A stretch of 39,288 nucleotides of DNA from Bacteroidota bacterium (GTDB lineage: Bacteria > Bacteroidota > Bacteroidia > Chitinophagales > Chitinophagaceae). Position 1 is the first letter of the stretch; the number at the start of each line of letters is the position of its first letter. Under the pieces are notes generated by a model that was not told where the DNA came from, made no database searches, and worked only from the letters and a program-made list of their open reading frames with translations. The stretch covers positions 1 to 39,288 of the forward strand of contig JAKQGX010000029.1 in assembly GCA_029573235.1 (NCBI GenBank). The letters run 5' to 3'. Positions 16,069 through 23,676 of the stretch are shown here, in pieces. Position numbers and translations under genes: made by a program.

Positions 16069-16824
16069 TTATTTCAATTTAACGGATTCATTCAGGTCGT
16101 TATCTACTACGATACGTCCGCAGTGTTCGCAAGCAATAATTTTTTTACGCTGACGGATTTCAGACTGACGCTGAGGCGGAATAACATTGAAACACCCTCC
16201 ACAAGAATCACGAACGATGGTAACCACCGATAGTCCATTTTTGTAGCTGGAACGGATACGTTCATATGCCGTAAGCAAACGCTCATCCACCTTTTCTTTA
16301 GCTTTATCTGATTGCTCAGACAAAACCTTTTCTTCTTTTTCGGTGTCGATAATGATTTTTTCCAACTCTACTTTTTTCAATCGCAATGTCTCTTCCACTA
16401 TCGCAATTTTTTCCTCCGTTTTTGTACGGACTACAGCGCGTTCTTTGAGTTGGTATTGTGAATCTTTAATATTCTTATCGCATAATTTCATCTCCAACTC
16501 TTGCATTTCTGTTTCTTTAGAAATGGCTTCAAACTCACGGTTATTTTTTACGTTGTCTTGTTGCTTTTCGTATTTTTTAATAAGCGCTTGTGCTTCCTTT
16601 TTAGCCTCTTGGCGCGAAGCAATATAGTTGTTGATATTGGCTTCTTCTACATCCATATTTTGCAGTCTGGCACGAAGTCCTTCAATCTCATCCTCCAGAT
16701 CTTTTACCTCGATGGGTAATTCCCCTTTAAGGGTTTTAATTTCATCAATCTTCGAATCGATTTTTTGCAATGTCAGCACTGCTATTAACTTTTCTTCTAC
16801 TGAGAATTCTTTGACGGTGGCCAT
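16069..16824 (-). CDS. coiled-coil protein with C4 zinc ribbon (CdsZ/zf-RING_7-like)
   Basis: The 251-residue protein has a long alpha-helical coiled coil (about residues 10-200, very rich in Glu and Lys). A C-terminal zinc ribbon follows with Cys208, Cys211 (SCGGC), Cys232 and Cys235 (CEHC), and the family phrase NVIPPQRQSEIRQ between the pairs. This layout matches the widespread C4-type zinc-ribbon proteins whose genes commonly lie next to nif3 homologues, as here: nif3 ends 2 bases before this ATG. The exact biochemical role is unsettled in general; nucleic-acid or chaperone-like functions have been proposed for relatives. It is the last gene of the minus-strand operon and ends at a strong terminator. 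Confidence 0.88.
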   Translation of the reverse strand: MATVKEFSVEEKLIAVLTLQKIDSKIDEIKTLKGELPIEVKDLEDEIEGLRARLQNMDVEEANINNYIASRQEAKKEAQALIKKYEKQQDNVKNNREFEAISKETEMQELEMKLCDKNIKDSQYQLKERAVVRTKTEEKIAIVEETLRLKKVELEKIIIDTEKEEKVLSEQSDKAKEKVDERLLTAYERIRSSYKNGLSVVTIVRDSCGGCFNVIPPQRQSEIRQRKKIIACEHCGRIVVDNDLNESVKLK

Positions 16825-16826
16825 GT

Positions 16827-17927
16827 TCAGTAATAATATTTTATGGGATTGGTTGACAAATTGGTTAAAAGAGTCGCAAAATTAGGGAAATTTTTATTAA
16901 GAATATCTACAATTAATTCGGAGGTAAATTGCTCGCTTTCGTAATGCCCGATATCGGCAATAACTAACTGCCCATCTGCATCAAAAAACTGGTGGTATTT
17001 ATAATCTCCGGTAATAAAAATATCGGCACCGGCTGCCTTGGCTGCAGGCAGTAAAAAACTACCGGCTCCCCCACAATAAGCCACTGTTTGAATCGGCTGC
17101 TCCAACAATGCGGTATGACGAATACAAGAGGTATGCATTCGCTCTTTTAGAAATGCAAGAAAATCTTCTGGCGGCATGGGTTGCTCCAATTGTCCCACCA
17201 TACCGGCACCTATTTCAGGATTGGCTAATTGCAAAGCAACAACATCATAGGCCACCTCTTCATAGGGATGCGCTTTTTTCATTGCAGCTACAACGGTGAG
17301 CAACACATCTTTGGGCACCAACACTTCCAATTTCTCTTCAGCTACATATTCTCTATTGCCACCGGCTGTACCAATGGCAGGTTGTGTATTCGCTCCGGGC
17401 TTGAAGGTGCCGGCACCTGCCATAGTGAAGCTACATTCGGAATAAGCCCCTACTTGTCCGGCTCCTCCTTGAAACAAGGCATCACGCACGGTACTCACTT
17501 GATGTGTAGGTACAAACACAGACAATTTGTATAACGTATCTTTTGCAGGCGTTAACACACGTAAGTTTTTTAGCCCCAATCGCTCTCCTATTTTGGCATT
17601 CACCCCTTGCCGCATATTGTCAAGGTTGGTATGAATAGCATAGAGAGCTATGTCGTTTTTTATAGCCTTCATAACGATGCGCTCCACATAGTTTCTTCCC
17701 GATAACGATTTGATACCCGAAAACAATAGGGGGTGATGAGCTACAATCATATTGCAATTTCGCTGAAGTGCTTCTTCCAAAATTGCTTCTGTAATATCTA
17801 GCGCCACCAATACACCGCTGACTTCCATAGAGCGCTCCCCAACTTGCAATCCACTATTGTCATAGCTTTCTTGATAGATGGGAGGTGCTACGGCTTCTAA
17901 CACGCGGATAATGTCTGATACCTTCAT
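16827..17927 (-). CDS. Nif3-like dinuclear metal-centre protein
   Basis: The 366-residue protein is of the long Nif3/YqfO type. The N-terminal half holds metal-ligand motifs IVAHHPLLFSG (about residues 61-71) and HTNLDNMRQGVNAKIGE. A central inserted PII/CutA1-like domain (about 130-235: YKLSVFVPTHQVSTVRDALF...AHPYEEVAYDVV) follows. The C-terminal part has the GGAGSFLLPAAKAAGADIFITGDYKYHQ and IADIGHYESE metal ligands. Members form hexameric toroids with two metal ions per subunit. Older databases label them GTP cyclohydrolase I type 2, which is not well supported. The gene lies 21 bases after the lpxL-like gene and 2 bases before the zinc-ribbon gene. Confidence 0.93.
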   Translation of the reverse strand: MKVSDIIRVLEAVAPPIYQESYDNSGLQVGERSMEVSGVLVALDITEAILEEALQRNCNMIVAHHPLLFSGIKSLSGRNYVERIVMKAIKNDIALYAIHTNLDNMRQGVNAKIGERLGLKNLRVLTPAKDTLYKLSVFVPTHQVSTVRDALFQGGAGQVGAYSECSFTMAGAGTFKPGANTQPAIGTAGGNREYVAEEKLEVLVPKDVLLTVVAAMKKAHPYEEVAYDVVALQLANPEIGAGMVGQLEQPMPPEDFLAFLKERMHTSCIRHTALLEQPIQTVAYCGGAGSFLLPAAKAAGADIFITGDYKYHQFFDADGQLVIADIGHYESEQFTSELIVDILNKNFPNFATLLTNLSTNPIKYYY

Positions 17928-17948
17928 GTGGGAAAGTGGTTGTAATGA

Positions 17949-18812
17949 TTATTGTTTTCGTGTATGCTTCCATCGGCGGTGTGTCCACATCCAGTTTTCC
18001 GGCTGCTCTCGTATCTGTTGCTCCAATAGCTGTACATAACGTTCCAGCACACTACCCTGCTTTTCTTGAGAAGCATCTTCACAAATGCAATGCAAATGTA
18101 TTTGATAATACCCCCGTTTTTTCCTTTTTATGCTACAAAATAATACTGCAGCTCGTGATCTTCGTGCCAATTGTTCTGCACCTCTAAAAAAGGGAGTTTC
18201 CCGATTCATAAACGGCAGCCAAGTAGCCACTTCCGTAACGGATGGATTTTGATCGGCAATTTGGGCTACGGTATAAGGATGGTCCTTACGCAATTGTATT
18301 AGACCTCGCTTGAGTGATTTCATGGAAATCAATAAACTGCCCGAACGACTACGCAACCGTAACATAAAACGGTCAAAAGATGTACTGGACAAAGGCAGGT
18401 AAATAGCCGCTACTTGTTGCGATACATTCCAACCACATGCTACATTAGCCCATTCCCAATTATAGGTGTGCCCCAATAAAGAATAGGAGTTTTTTCCCTC
18501 TCTGTAAAGCCTGTGAAAAACCTCCCAATTAGCTTCCACACGGCGGCTCAGTGCTTTGGGGCTTATCGAAAGCAGCTTGAGTGTTTCTATCCATTGGTCG
18601 CAAAAATGACGGTATGTTTTTTGGCTTATTTTGTTGAGCTCCTTTTCCGATTTCTCAGGAAAGGCATGGCGAAGATTATCGAGTACAACAGCCCTACGAT
18701 AGCCCATGCCATAATATATTATTACAAAAGCCAAATCAGACAAACGATACAGCACCCACAAAGGCAGCAGCGATACCGGATATAGCAACAACAACAAGAG
18801 GTAATACATCAT
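17949..18812 (-). CDS. lysophospholipid acyltransferase / LpxL-HtrB family lipid A acyltransferase
   Basis: Inner-membrane enzyme that transfers a fatty acyl chain, most likely to lipid A or an aminolipid. The 287-residue protein has an N-terminal membrane anchor (MMYYLLLLLLYPVSLLPLWVLY). It also has the family catalytic motif HX4E (His115-Glu120, in GHTYNWEW), VLDNLRHAFPEKS (the usual NLxxAFP element) and FRGAEQLARRSRAAV with the RG/gA pocket region. It ends WMWTHRRWK, the standard family ending. Its ATG overlaps the carbonic anhydrase stop by one base (TGATG), so the two are translationally coupled. The exact acceptor cannot be told from sequence. Confidence 0.88.
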   Translation of the reverse strand: MMYYLLLLLLYPVSLLPLWVLYRLSDLAFVIIYYGMGYRRAVVLDNLRHAFPEKSEKELNKISQKTYRHFCDQWIETLKLLSISPKALSRRVEANWEVFHRLYREGKNSYSLLGHTYNWEWANVACGWNVSQQVAAIYLPLSSTSFDRFMLRLRSRSGSLLISMKSLKRGLIQLRKDHPYTVAQIADQNPSVTEVATWLPFMNRETPFFRGAEQLARRSRAAVLFCSIKRKKRGYYQIHLHCICEDASQEKQGSVLERYVQLLEQQIREQPENWMWTHRRWKHTRKQ

Positions 18813-19456
18813 CAGATTTCGTGACCGGTGATATTGTAAATATGTTGGATATCGCGAAGGATACGTGTGAAATCTATTTTCAAATCGGTAAGCAAACCGT
18901 TGTGCATATCAAACACCCAACCGTGCACCTCGGGATAGCCATGTTCGTCATATGATTTTTGTACGGCAGCTGTTTTTATCACATTCACGCATTGCTCTTG
19001 CACATTCAGCTCTACCAACCGGTTATAACGAGCTTTTTCGTCTTCTATGGCATCCAACTCGGCTACGTGCAAGCGATACACATCGCGAATATTGCGCAGC
19101 CACGGATTGAGTAGTCCCATGTCTTGCGGCGTCATAGCGGCTTTCACCCCACCGCAGTTGTAGTGTCCACAGACTATGATATGCTTTACCGATAATTCCT
19201 TCACAGCATAGTTTATCACCGACATAACATTGAGGTCGATGCTGACCACCAAGTTGGCCACATTCCGATGCACAAAAACCTCACCCGGCTCTACTCCCAT
19301 GATATCGGTAGCCGGCACCCGACTATCAGAGCAACCAATGTAGAGATAATCCGGCGATTGGTCTTTAGACAACTTCTCAAAAAATGCCTTATCCTCCCTG
19401 GTTTTTTCAGCTACCCATTTTCTGTTATGTTCAAAAATCTGCTCGTAACTAACCAT
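18812..19456 (-). CDS. can: beta-class carbonic anhydrase
   Basis: Zinc enzyme interconverting CO2 and bicarbonate in the cytoplasm. The zinc ligands are Cys42, His98 and Cys101, with Asp44 and Arg46 forming the usual dyad: GCSDSRVPA and CGHYNCGG. HRNVANLV is also present. I start at ATG 19456 (MVSYEQIFEHNRKWV), 214 residues, rather than the in-frame TTG at 19483; the extra nine residues (YLFLYIYN) are unconserved and overlap a -7-like box. First gene of an operon with lpxL-like, nif3 and zinc-ribbon genes. Confidence 0.95.
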   Translation of the reverse strand: MVSYEQIFEHNRKWVAEKTREDKAFFEKLSKDQSPDYLYIGCSDSRVPATDIMGVEPGEVFVHRNVANLVVSIDLNVMSVINYAVKELSVKHIIVCGHYNCGGVKAAMTPQDMGLLNPWLRNIRDVYRLHVAELDAIEDEKARYNRLVELNVQEQCVNVIKTAAVQKSYDEHGYPEVHGWVFDMHNGLLTDLKIDFTRILRDIQHIYNITGHEI

Positions 19457-19932
19457 ATTGTAAATGTACAGGAATAAGTACAAGCCATTTCATATTTTTC
19501 TTTTTATGAGCCCGGCTGTACTTAGCTGTTTTAGCCACAGTGGCGATAGCACCGTTCCACTTTAGTACTACTATATAGCCGGCTTTTGTAGTGTGAAATC
19601 GGTTTTTGAAACAATGGATGGGTATGGTAGGGTGAGATGGTTTTGTATATTTTGAGTAGTACGACATGTGAAAAACCATTGAATTGGAAGTTAGAATATT
19701 TTTGAAAAAAAAATCAAAACATCTTTTCCTAAAAAATTATTTGACTGCGGTTCAATAGCAGCCAACACAACATGATTTCAAATTCAAACAATACTAAATT
19801 TTTAGAATATTTCATATTTTTGAAATATTGTTTTTCAGCAATTGTTTTTTTGGGGGCGGAAATAAGCTATACTGAAATCAATTTCTGAAAATGGTCTTTC
19901 ATTCATAACAATCACTAAAAAAAAATTGGTTT
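19457..19932. other. 476-base AT-rich divergent intergenic region with one inverted repeat
   Basis: This lies between the divergent carbonic anhydrase and cytochrome c genes. No credible gene is seen; a 76-codon minus-strand frame at 19449-19679 lacks any recognisable character. The right part (19680-19860) is very AT-rich. It holds a perfect inverted repeat, AATATTTCA (19806-19814) and TGAAATATT (19821-19829), with a 6-base spacer; this could be a regulator site for the cytochrome gene or a weak hairpin. Confidence 0.5.
19461..19468 (-). promoter_or_regulatory. possible -7 box of the carbonic anhydrase operon, 4 bases from the ATG
   Basis: The minus strand reads TACATTTA, one mismatch from TAnnTTTG, followed by four bases and the ATG at 19456. 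No -33 at normal spacing. If real, the operon mRNA would be leaderless at its first gene. Confidence 0.3.
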
Positions 19933-20928
19933 ATGAAACGTATGCTAAAGTTTCTCAAATGGACAGCTATTGTACTTGTTTCAGTAGCATTGGTATTTTT
20001 CATTTTTGTGCAGCTCACTTGGGACAAAAAACACGATGCCCCCTACCCTGACATAAAAGCCAGCAGCGACTCCGGCATGATAGCAAGGGGTGCTTACCTG
20101 GTTCATAGCCCGGCGCATTGCGGCGTCTGTCACTCGGCTATGGAAGATGTTATAAAATCTGAATCCGGCGAAAAAGTTGATTTAAAAGGTGGATGGGAAT
20201 TATCCTTTCCTGGCTTTGGAGTGTTTCGTTCTGCTAATCTCACCTCCGACAAAGAAACAGGTATTGGTCAGTTTACCGATGCAGAGATTGCCCGTAGCCT
20301 ACGATATGGTGTTGGAAGAGATGGACGTACGCTATTCCCTATGATGCCATTTCAAGAAATGAGTGATGAAGACCTGACCGCTATCATATCTTATTTGCGC
20401 ACCTTACCACCGGTGAAAAACAAAGTGAAACCTACGGAATATGGTTTTATGTACAAAGCACTGCTAGCCGTAGGATTGGTAAAACCAGAAGGTCCCAAAT
20501 CTACTCCGGTTAAATCGGTTGTAAAAGAGCCCACAGTTGCATACGGTAAATATGTAGCCTATAATATTTCTAATTGCTTCTCTTGTCACACTGAAGTGGA
20601 TATGAATACCGGAAAGTTTATCGGTAAAGACTTTGCGGGGAAGGCTTATTTTGAAGCAGATGCCTTTTCCGACGGGTATTCATATATGTCTCCCAACCTT
20701 ACACCGGATAAGGCAACCGGCGTTATGGCCAATTGGACGGAAGAGGAATTTATTAGCCGATTTAAACAAGGAAGGGTTCAAAAAGGATCTCCCATGCCTT
20801 GGGGTGCATTTTCTAGAATGGATACGGTAGAGTTGAGAGCACTGTACGTATTTTTACATTCGTTAGAGCCGGTAGGCAATAAGATTGAACAAACCGTTTT
20901 CAAACCGGGTGAATCGCCAAAGAAGTGA
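19933..20928 (+). CDS. membrane-anchored diheme cytochrome c
   Basis: The 331-residue protein carries one N-terminal transmembrane helix (about residues 10-28: WTAIVLVSVALVFFIFVQL). Two periplasmic c-type domains follow: first haem site CGVCH (Cys63, Cys66, His67), second CFSCH (Cys215, Cys218, His219). Candidate axial Met ligands are in LFPMMPF (137-138) and GSPMPWGAF. The arrangement, with GRDGRTLFPMMPFQEMSDEDLTAIISYLRTLPP after the first haem, resembles the cytochrome subunits of membrane alcohol/aldehyde dehydrogenases. No dehydrogenase gene is adjacent. It should pass electrons from an unidentified periplasmic donor to the respiratory chain. It stands alone with a long upstream region. 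Confidence 0.9.
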   Translation: MKRMLKFLKWTAIVLVSVALVFFIFVQLTWDKKHDAPYPDIKASSDSGMIARGAYLVHSPAHCGVCHSAMEDVIKSESGEKVDLKGGWELSFPGFGVFRSANLTSDKETGIGQFTDAEIARSLRYGVGRDGRTLFPMMPFQEMSDEDLTAIISYLRTLPPVKNKVKPTEYGFMYKALLAVGLVKPEGPKSTPVKSVVKEPTVAYGKYVAYNISNCFSCHTEVDMNTGKFIGKDFAGKAYFEADAFSDGYSYMSPNLTPDKATGVMANWTEEEFISRFKQGRVQKGSPMPWGAFSRMDTVELRALYVFLHSLEPVGNKIEQTVFKPGESPKK

Positions 20929-20997
20929 TAGCAAGTCAACCACCGTTAGGAAATCATTCTTTGCAGAAATAGTAACCTTTGGCAGTGAGCAACGATG

Positions 20998-21027
20998 TTG
21001 TGGTTTAGCTACCACCGAGTACATTTG
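20998..21027 (+). promoter_or_regulatory. strong consensus promoter upstream of the Crp-like gene
   Basis: TTG (20998-21000), exactly 19 bases, then TACATTTG (21020-21027): a full match to the Bacteroidota promoter in both boxes and spacing. The crp-like ATG is 129 bases downstream of the box, leaving a long leader. A second exact -7 box, TATTTTTG, sits at 21055-21062 without a clear -33. Confidence 0.6.
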
Positions 21028-21156
21028 CTTCTCTTCTATTAACCAACGAAAGCCTATTTTTGAGTTGAGTCGTGTGGCTTTTGTAATGAACCGAAGACAA
21101 TTTCTTTTGGTAAAAAAAACAAATGTACAGATGCTGCACGTCCGCTCCGAAAAACC

Positions 21157-21663
21157 ATGAAAGAGATCATTGAGTTATCTGAAAAGACCCTTACCCTCGA
21201 AAGGAATAAATACCTAAAAGTAAAAGGCAGCATTGACACCAACATCTATTATATCGAAAGTGGCAGCTTAAGAATCTTTGTATTAGATGCATACGAAGAG
21301 CAAACCATTCGTTTTGGATACAAAGAAAACATCATCGTAGCACTCGATTCATTTTTGACCGGCAGCCCATCTGAACTATACATTCAAGCTATCAAAAAAA
21401 CAGTTGTTCGTGTGATTAGTCGACAACAATTCAACCAATTTTTAGAGCAAGAAAACAACCAACGATGGTGGACAAAAACCTTAGAAGGATTGGTATTGCA
21501 GCAAATGGAACGCGAAAAAGATTTGCTGACTTCATCTCCCAAAGAGCGATACGAAAGAGTGTTGAGCAGAAGCCCACAACTGTTTCAAGAAATACCCAAT
21601 CGCTACATTGCCAATTACCTTAGGATGAGTGCAGAGACCTTATCGCGCTTAAAAAAGTCTTGA
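21157..21663 (+). CDS. Crp/Fnr-family transcriptional regulator (short Bacteroidota type)
   Basis: The 168-residue protein has an N-terminal cyclic-nucleotide-binding-like beta barrel (about 15-105: YYIESGSLRIFVLDAYEEQTIRFGYKENIIVALDSFLTG). A helical dimer segment follows (LEGLVLQQMEREKDLLTSSPKERYERVL), then a shortened C-terminal helix-turn-helix, IPNRYIANYLRMSAETLSRLKK (about 146-167). The R-Y-I-A-x-Y-L...TLSRL recognition helix is typical for this group in Bacteroidota. The barrel lacks the Arg/Ser phosphate-binding pattern of true cAMP receptors, so the ligand is unknown. It ends right after the recognition helix, slightly shorter than usual. A DinB-like gene follows after 57 bases. Confidence 0.85.
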   Translation: MKEIIELSEKTLTLERNKYLKVKGSIDTNIYYIESGSLRIFVLDAYEEQTIRFGYKENIIVALDSFLTGSPSELYIQAIKKTVVRVISRQQFNQFLEQENNQRWWTKTLEGLVLQQMEREKDLLTSSPKERYERVLSRSPQLFQEIPNRYIANYLRMSAETLSRLKKS

Positions 21664-21720
21664 CGAGAATCAAGGTTTATGATACATGCGATGATGACCT
21701 TTGCCTAAAAAAAATAAAAC

Positions 21721-22266
21721 ATGTCATCTGCACACTTAATTCAAACACTCCTGGAGCAAACCCGACAAATCATCAACCAAGTGGAATCATTGAAATATGA
21801 AACACCGGCAACATTAACTTGGAAAACAAACGAACAGTCCTGGAACATCTTAGAGTGTTTGGAACATTTAAACCTGTATGGAAAATATTATTTGCCACAA
21901 ATGGAGCATCGCATAAAAATGGCTACTGCCCCATGGGAGCCCGAATTTAAGAGCGGTATTTTGGGTAACTACTTTGCCCAAAGCATGCTGCCCAAAGAAA
22001 AGCTCAATAAGATGAAAACCTTCAAGGACAAAAATCCTATCAACGTGCCACTCAATCATTCCGTCATTGAGACGTTTTTGGAACAGCAGCTTCAATTAAT
22101 AAATCTATTGAACGATTCAAGAAAAGTGAGCCTTAATAAAGTAAGAATTCCAACTTCTATATCTAGCTTGCTACGATTAAAATTGGGGGATACCTTTCAG
22201 TTTTATATCAACCACATCATTAGGCACCTGCACCAGATAGAACGAATAAAGGCATCGATGAATTAA
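21721..22266 (+). CDS. DinB-like four-helix protein
   Basis: The 181-residue protein has the DinB/YfiT layout: an N-terminal helix (LLEQTRQIINQVESL), WNILECLEHLNLYGKYYLPQMEHRI with the first metal His, and the C-terminal FYINHIIRHLHQIERI with the second and third His of the usual three-His metal site. Members are metal-dependent, often thiol-transferase-like, and of unknown substrate in Bacteroidota. The gene comes directly after the Crp-like regulator, a combination I would expect to be functionally linked, though this is inference. A weak -7-like box (GACCTTTG, 21696-21703) precedes it. Confidence 0.8.
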   Translation: MSSAHLIQTLLEQTRQIINQVESLKYETPATLTWKTNEQSWNILECLEHLNLYGKYYLPQMEHRIKMATAPWEPEFKSGILGNYFAQSMLPKEKLNKMKTFKDKNPINVPLNHSVIETFLEQQLQLINLLNDSRKVSLNKVRIPTSISSLLRLKLGDTFQFYINHIIRHLHQIERIKASMN

Positions 22267-22376
22267 GTGTTTGATTTCGGATTCATGAATAAAAACTTGG
22301 GGAAAATGGACCTTGAAGTGTTTCTTATTTATCAATATCACAATATATTGCAGCTACATCATAAAATTGAAAAGCC

Positions 22377-22832
22377 ATGAGAGCTGCAGGCAATACCGTA
22401 CAAGAAATACTTCAAAACATACCATCGGAAAGAGCGGATGCCTTTCACCAACTTCATGAAGTAATCCTCAAAAATCTTCCCAAAGGATTTGAAGCGGCTA
22501 TTAGTTATGGTGGGCTGGGTTATGTAGTTCCTCATTCCATTTATCCTGCGGGATATCATTGCAAGCCCATAGAGCCATTGCCTTTTGCCGGTATTGCTTC
22601 TCAGAAAAACTTCATCAGCTTTTACCACATGGGCATGTACACCGACCCAAATTTGTTAGAATGGTTTGTATCAGAATATCCCAAGCATAGCAAACGGAAA
22701 TTAGATATGGGTAAGAGTTGTATTCGTTTTAATAAAATCGACGAAATACCCTACAAACTAATTGGGGAACTTATGCAGAGAATGACGGTAACAGATTGGA
22801 TAAACCTGTATGAGGCTCGTTTAAAGAAATAA
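22377..22832 (+). CDS. DUF1801 (YdhG-like) protein
   Basis: The 151-residue soluble protein starts ATG 22377. Landmarks are VQEILQNIPSERADAFHQLHEVILKNLPKGFEAAISYGGLGYVVP, FAGIASQKNFISFYHMGMYTDPNLLEWF and KLDMGKSCIRFNKIDEIPYKLIGELM, a pattern typical of the DUF1801 family (frataxin-like fold). In this family the I-x-Y-G-x-x-x-Y and K-x-x-I-x-F/Y blocks are the conserved core. No biochemical function is established. It ends 93 bases before a convergent pair, with a large hairpin between. Confidence 0.8.
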   Translation: MRAAGNTVQEILQNIPSERADAFHQLHEVILKNLPKGFEAAISYGGLGYVVPHSIYPAGYHCKPIEPLPFAGIASQKNFISFYHMGMYTDPNLLEWFVSEYPKHSKRKLDMGKSCIRFNKIDEIPYKLIGELMQRMTVTDWINLYEARLKK

Positions 22833-22833
22833 A

Positions 22834-22894
22834 CATCCCGAAGCATTCTTGGCTTTCGCATGATTACGAAGATCAGCATGAATGCATCGGGATG
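22834..22894. terminator. large imperfect hairpin between convergent genes
   Basis: CATCCCGAAGCATTC (22834-22848) pairs with GAATGCATCGGGATG (22880-22894) with one mismatch. The 31-base loop region itself contains complementary TTCG/CGAA stretches. It starts 2 bases after the DUF1801 stop and lies 31 bases before the stop of the minus-strand small gene. There is no long U tract, so termination is likely but not certain. Confidence 0.55.
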
Positions 22895-22924
22895 AGTGTA
22901 GACTACATTGCAACTAGTCGGAAT

Positions 22925-23047
22925 TTATTTTACCGCCCAGTAGCCAATGGCCACCCAAACCAAACCTTTTACCAAGAAAAACAGAAAGCCCCAAACACCT
23001 ACTTTCTTAATCCATTTGGTAACTTTTGCCTGACGAGATGTGGACAT
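22925..23047 (-). CDS. 40-residue membrane protein
   Basis: A short ORF beginning ATG 23047: MSTSRQAKVTKWIKKVGVWG followed by FLFFLVKGLVWVAIGYWAVK. It has a basic N-terminal amphipathic stretch and one transmembrane helix (about residues 19-38), a textbook small inner-membrane protein. It begins 8 bases after the stop of the haem-monooxygenase gene on the same strand, so it is probably co-transcribed and coupled. I recall similar ~40-residue proteins in Bacteroidota with no assigned function. Support comes from the helix, the spacing and the lack of any competing gene in the 220-base gap. Confidence 0.65.
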   Translation of the reverse strand: MSTSRQAKVTKWIKKVGVWGFLFFLVKGLVWVAIGYWAVK

Positions 23048-23055
23048 GGCATTCA

Positions 23056-23385
23056 TTAGTTGGCAATGATTTTATAGGTTTGAAAATTGCTGCTCATCGG
23101 GGCTTCTTTCCCTTCAGCTTTTGCTTTTGCTAAGTCTGCAAAACCACGCTTGTGTCCTTCAATAAATGCTTCACTTTTAGTCCATCCCTTAAACGCTTCT
23201 TCGCTTTCCCAATAGCTCACGATTAAATAATCTTGATCCTCTTTGGAAGGCTTAAGTACATGCATATCTATAAAGCCGGGCATCAAATCAATTGCTTTGG
23301 CACGGCTACCAAACAACTCTTCAAAACGTTCGCGATATTCCGGTGTACAGGTGATATAGTTTACGGCTACAAATTGTTTCTGCAT
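23056..23385 (-). CDS. antibiotic biosynthesis monooxygenase-fold protein, HmoB/IsdG-like haem monooxygenase
   Basis: I start at ATG 23385 (MQKQFVAVNYITCTPEYRERFEELF), 109 residues. The frame runs back to 23592, but those residues are AT-rich upstream DNA. It is one ferredoxin-like ABM domain. The three catalytic residues of IsdG-type haem-degrading enzymes line up: Asn9 (VAVNY), Trp68 (FKGWTKSEAF) and His78 (IEGHK), matching Asn7/Trp67/His77 of IsdG. The block YWESEEAFKGWTKSEAF is very close to HmoA/HmoB proteins. It would release iron from haem in the cytoplasm. A 40-residue membrane protein follows in the same unit. Confidence 0.82.
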   Translation of the reverse strand: MQKQFVAVNYITCTPEYRERFEELFGSRAKAIDLMPGFIDMHVLKPSKEDQDYLIVSYWESEEAFKGWTKSEAFIEGHKRGFADLAKAKAEGKEAPMSSNFQTYKIIAN

Positions 23386-23403
23386 TACGATTTTTATTTT
23401 TGG

Positions 23404-23411
23404 CAAATATA
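23404..23411 (-). promoter_or_regulatory. putative -7 box of the haem-monooxygenase gene
   Basis: The minus strand reads TATATTTG, an exact TAnnTTTG match, 18 bases upstream of the ATG at 23385. This supports the short start. No good -33 element and no obvious iron-regulator box were recognised. Confidence 0.45.
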
Positions 23412-23676
23412 GTTTGAGCAAATGATTTCCATTTTCATAAATGGGAAGCCAAATTTTCATAAAAAGAAAATTAAATAAAATACTAATCTGTCTTTTATTG
23501 GCAAATAGGTATTTGAAGAGGAAAAAATAAAAACTTGATTTTGTAGGTTTGATGTTGCCTATCAATTGATACAATGAAGACACATCCGACACCTCAACAT
23601 CAATTGACAGCTGTTAAGAAATAACGATCAAAATATATTTACCCCAAAAGCAATTAGTATTATTTAGAAATTAGAG

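Noticed and set aside
16827..17927. Naming the Nif3 protein GTP cyclohydrolase I type 2
   Set aside because: Database label for the family without solid biochemical support; the metal-site motifs only justify Nif3-like.
19449..19679. 76-codon minus-strand ORF upstream of carbonic anhydrase
   Set aside because: Overlaps the carbonic anhydrase start, low-complexity translation, no signal peptide or domain.
21157..21663. Calling the regulator a cAMP receptor (Crp)
   Set aside because: The nucleotide-binding residues of true Crp are not visible; only family membership is supported.
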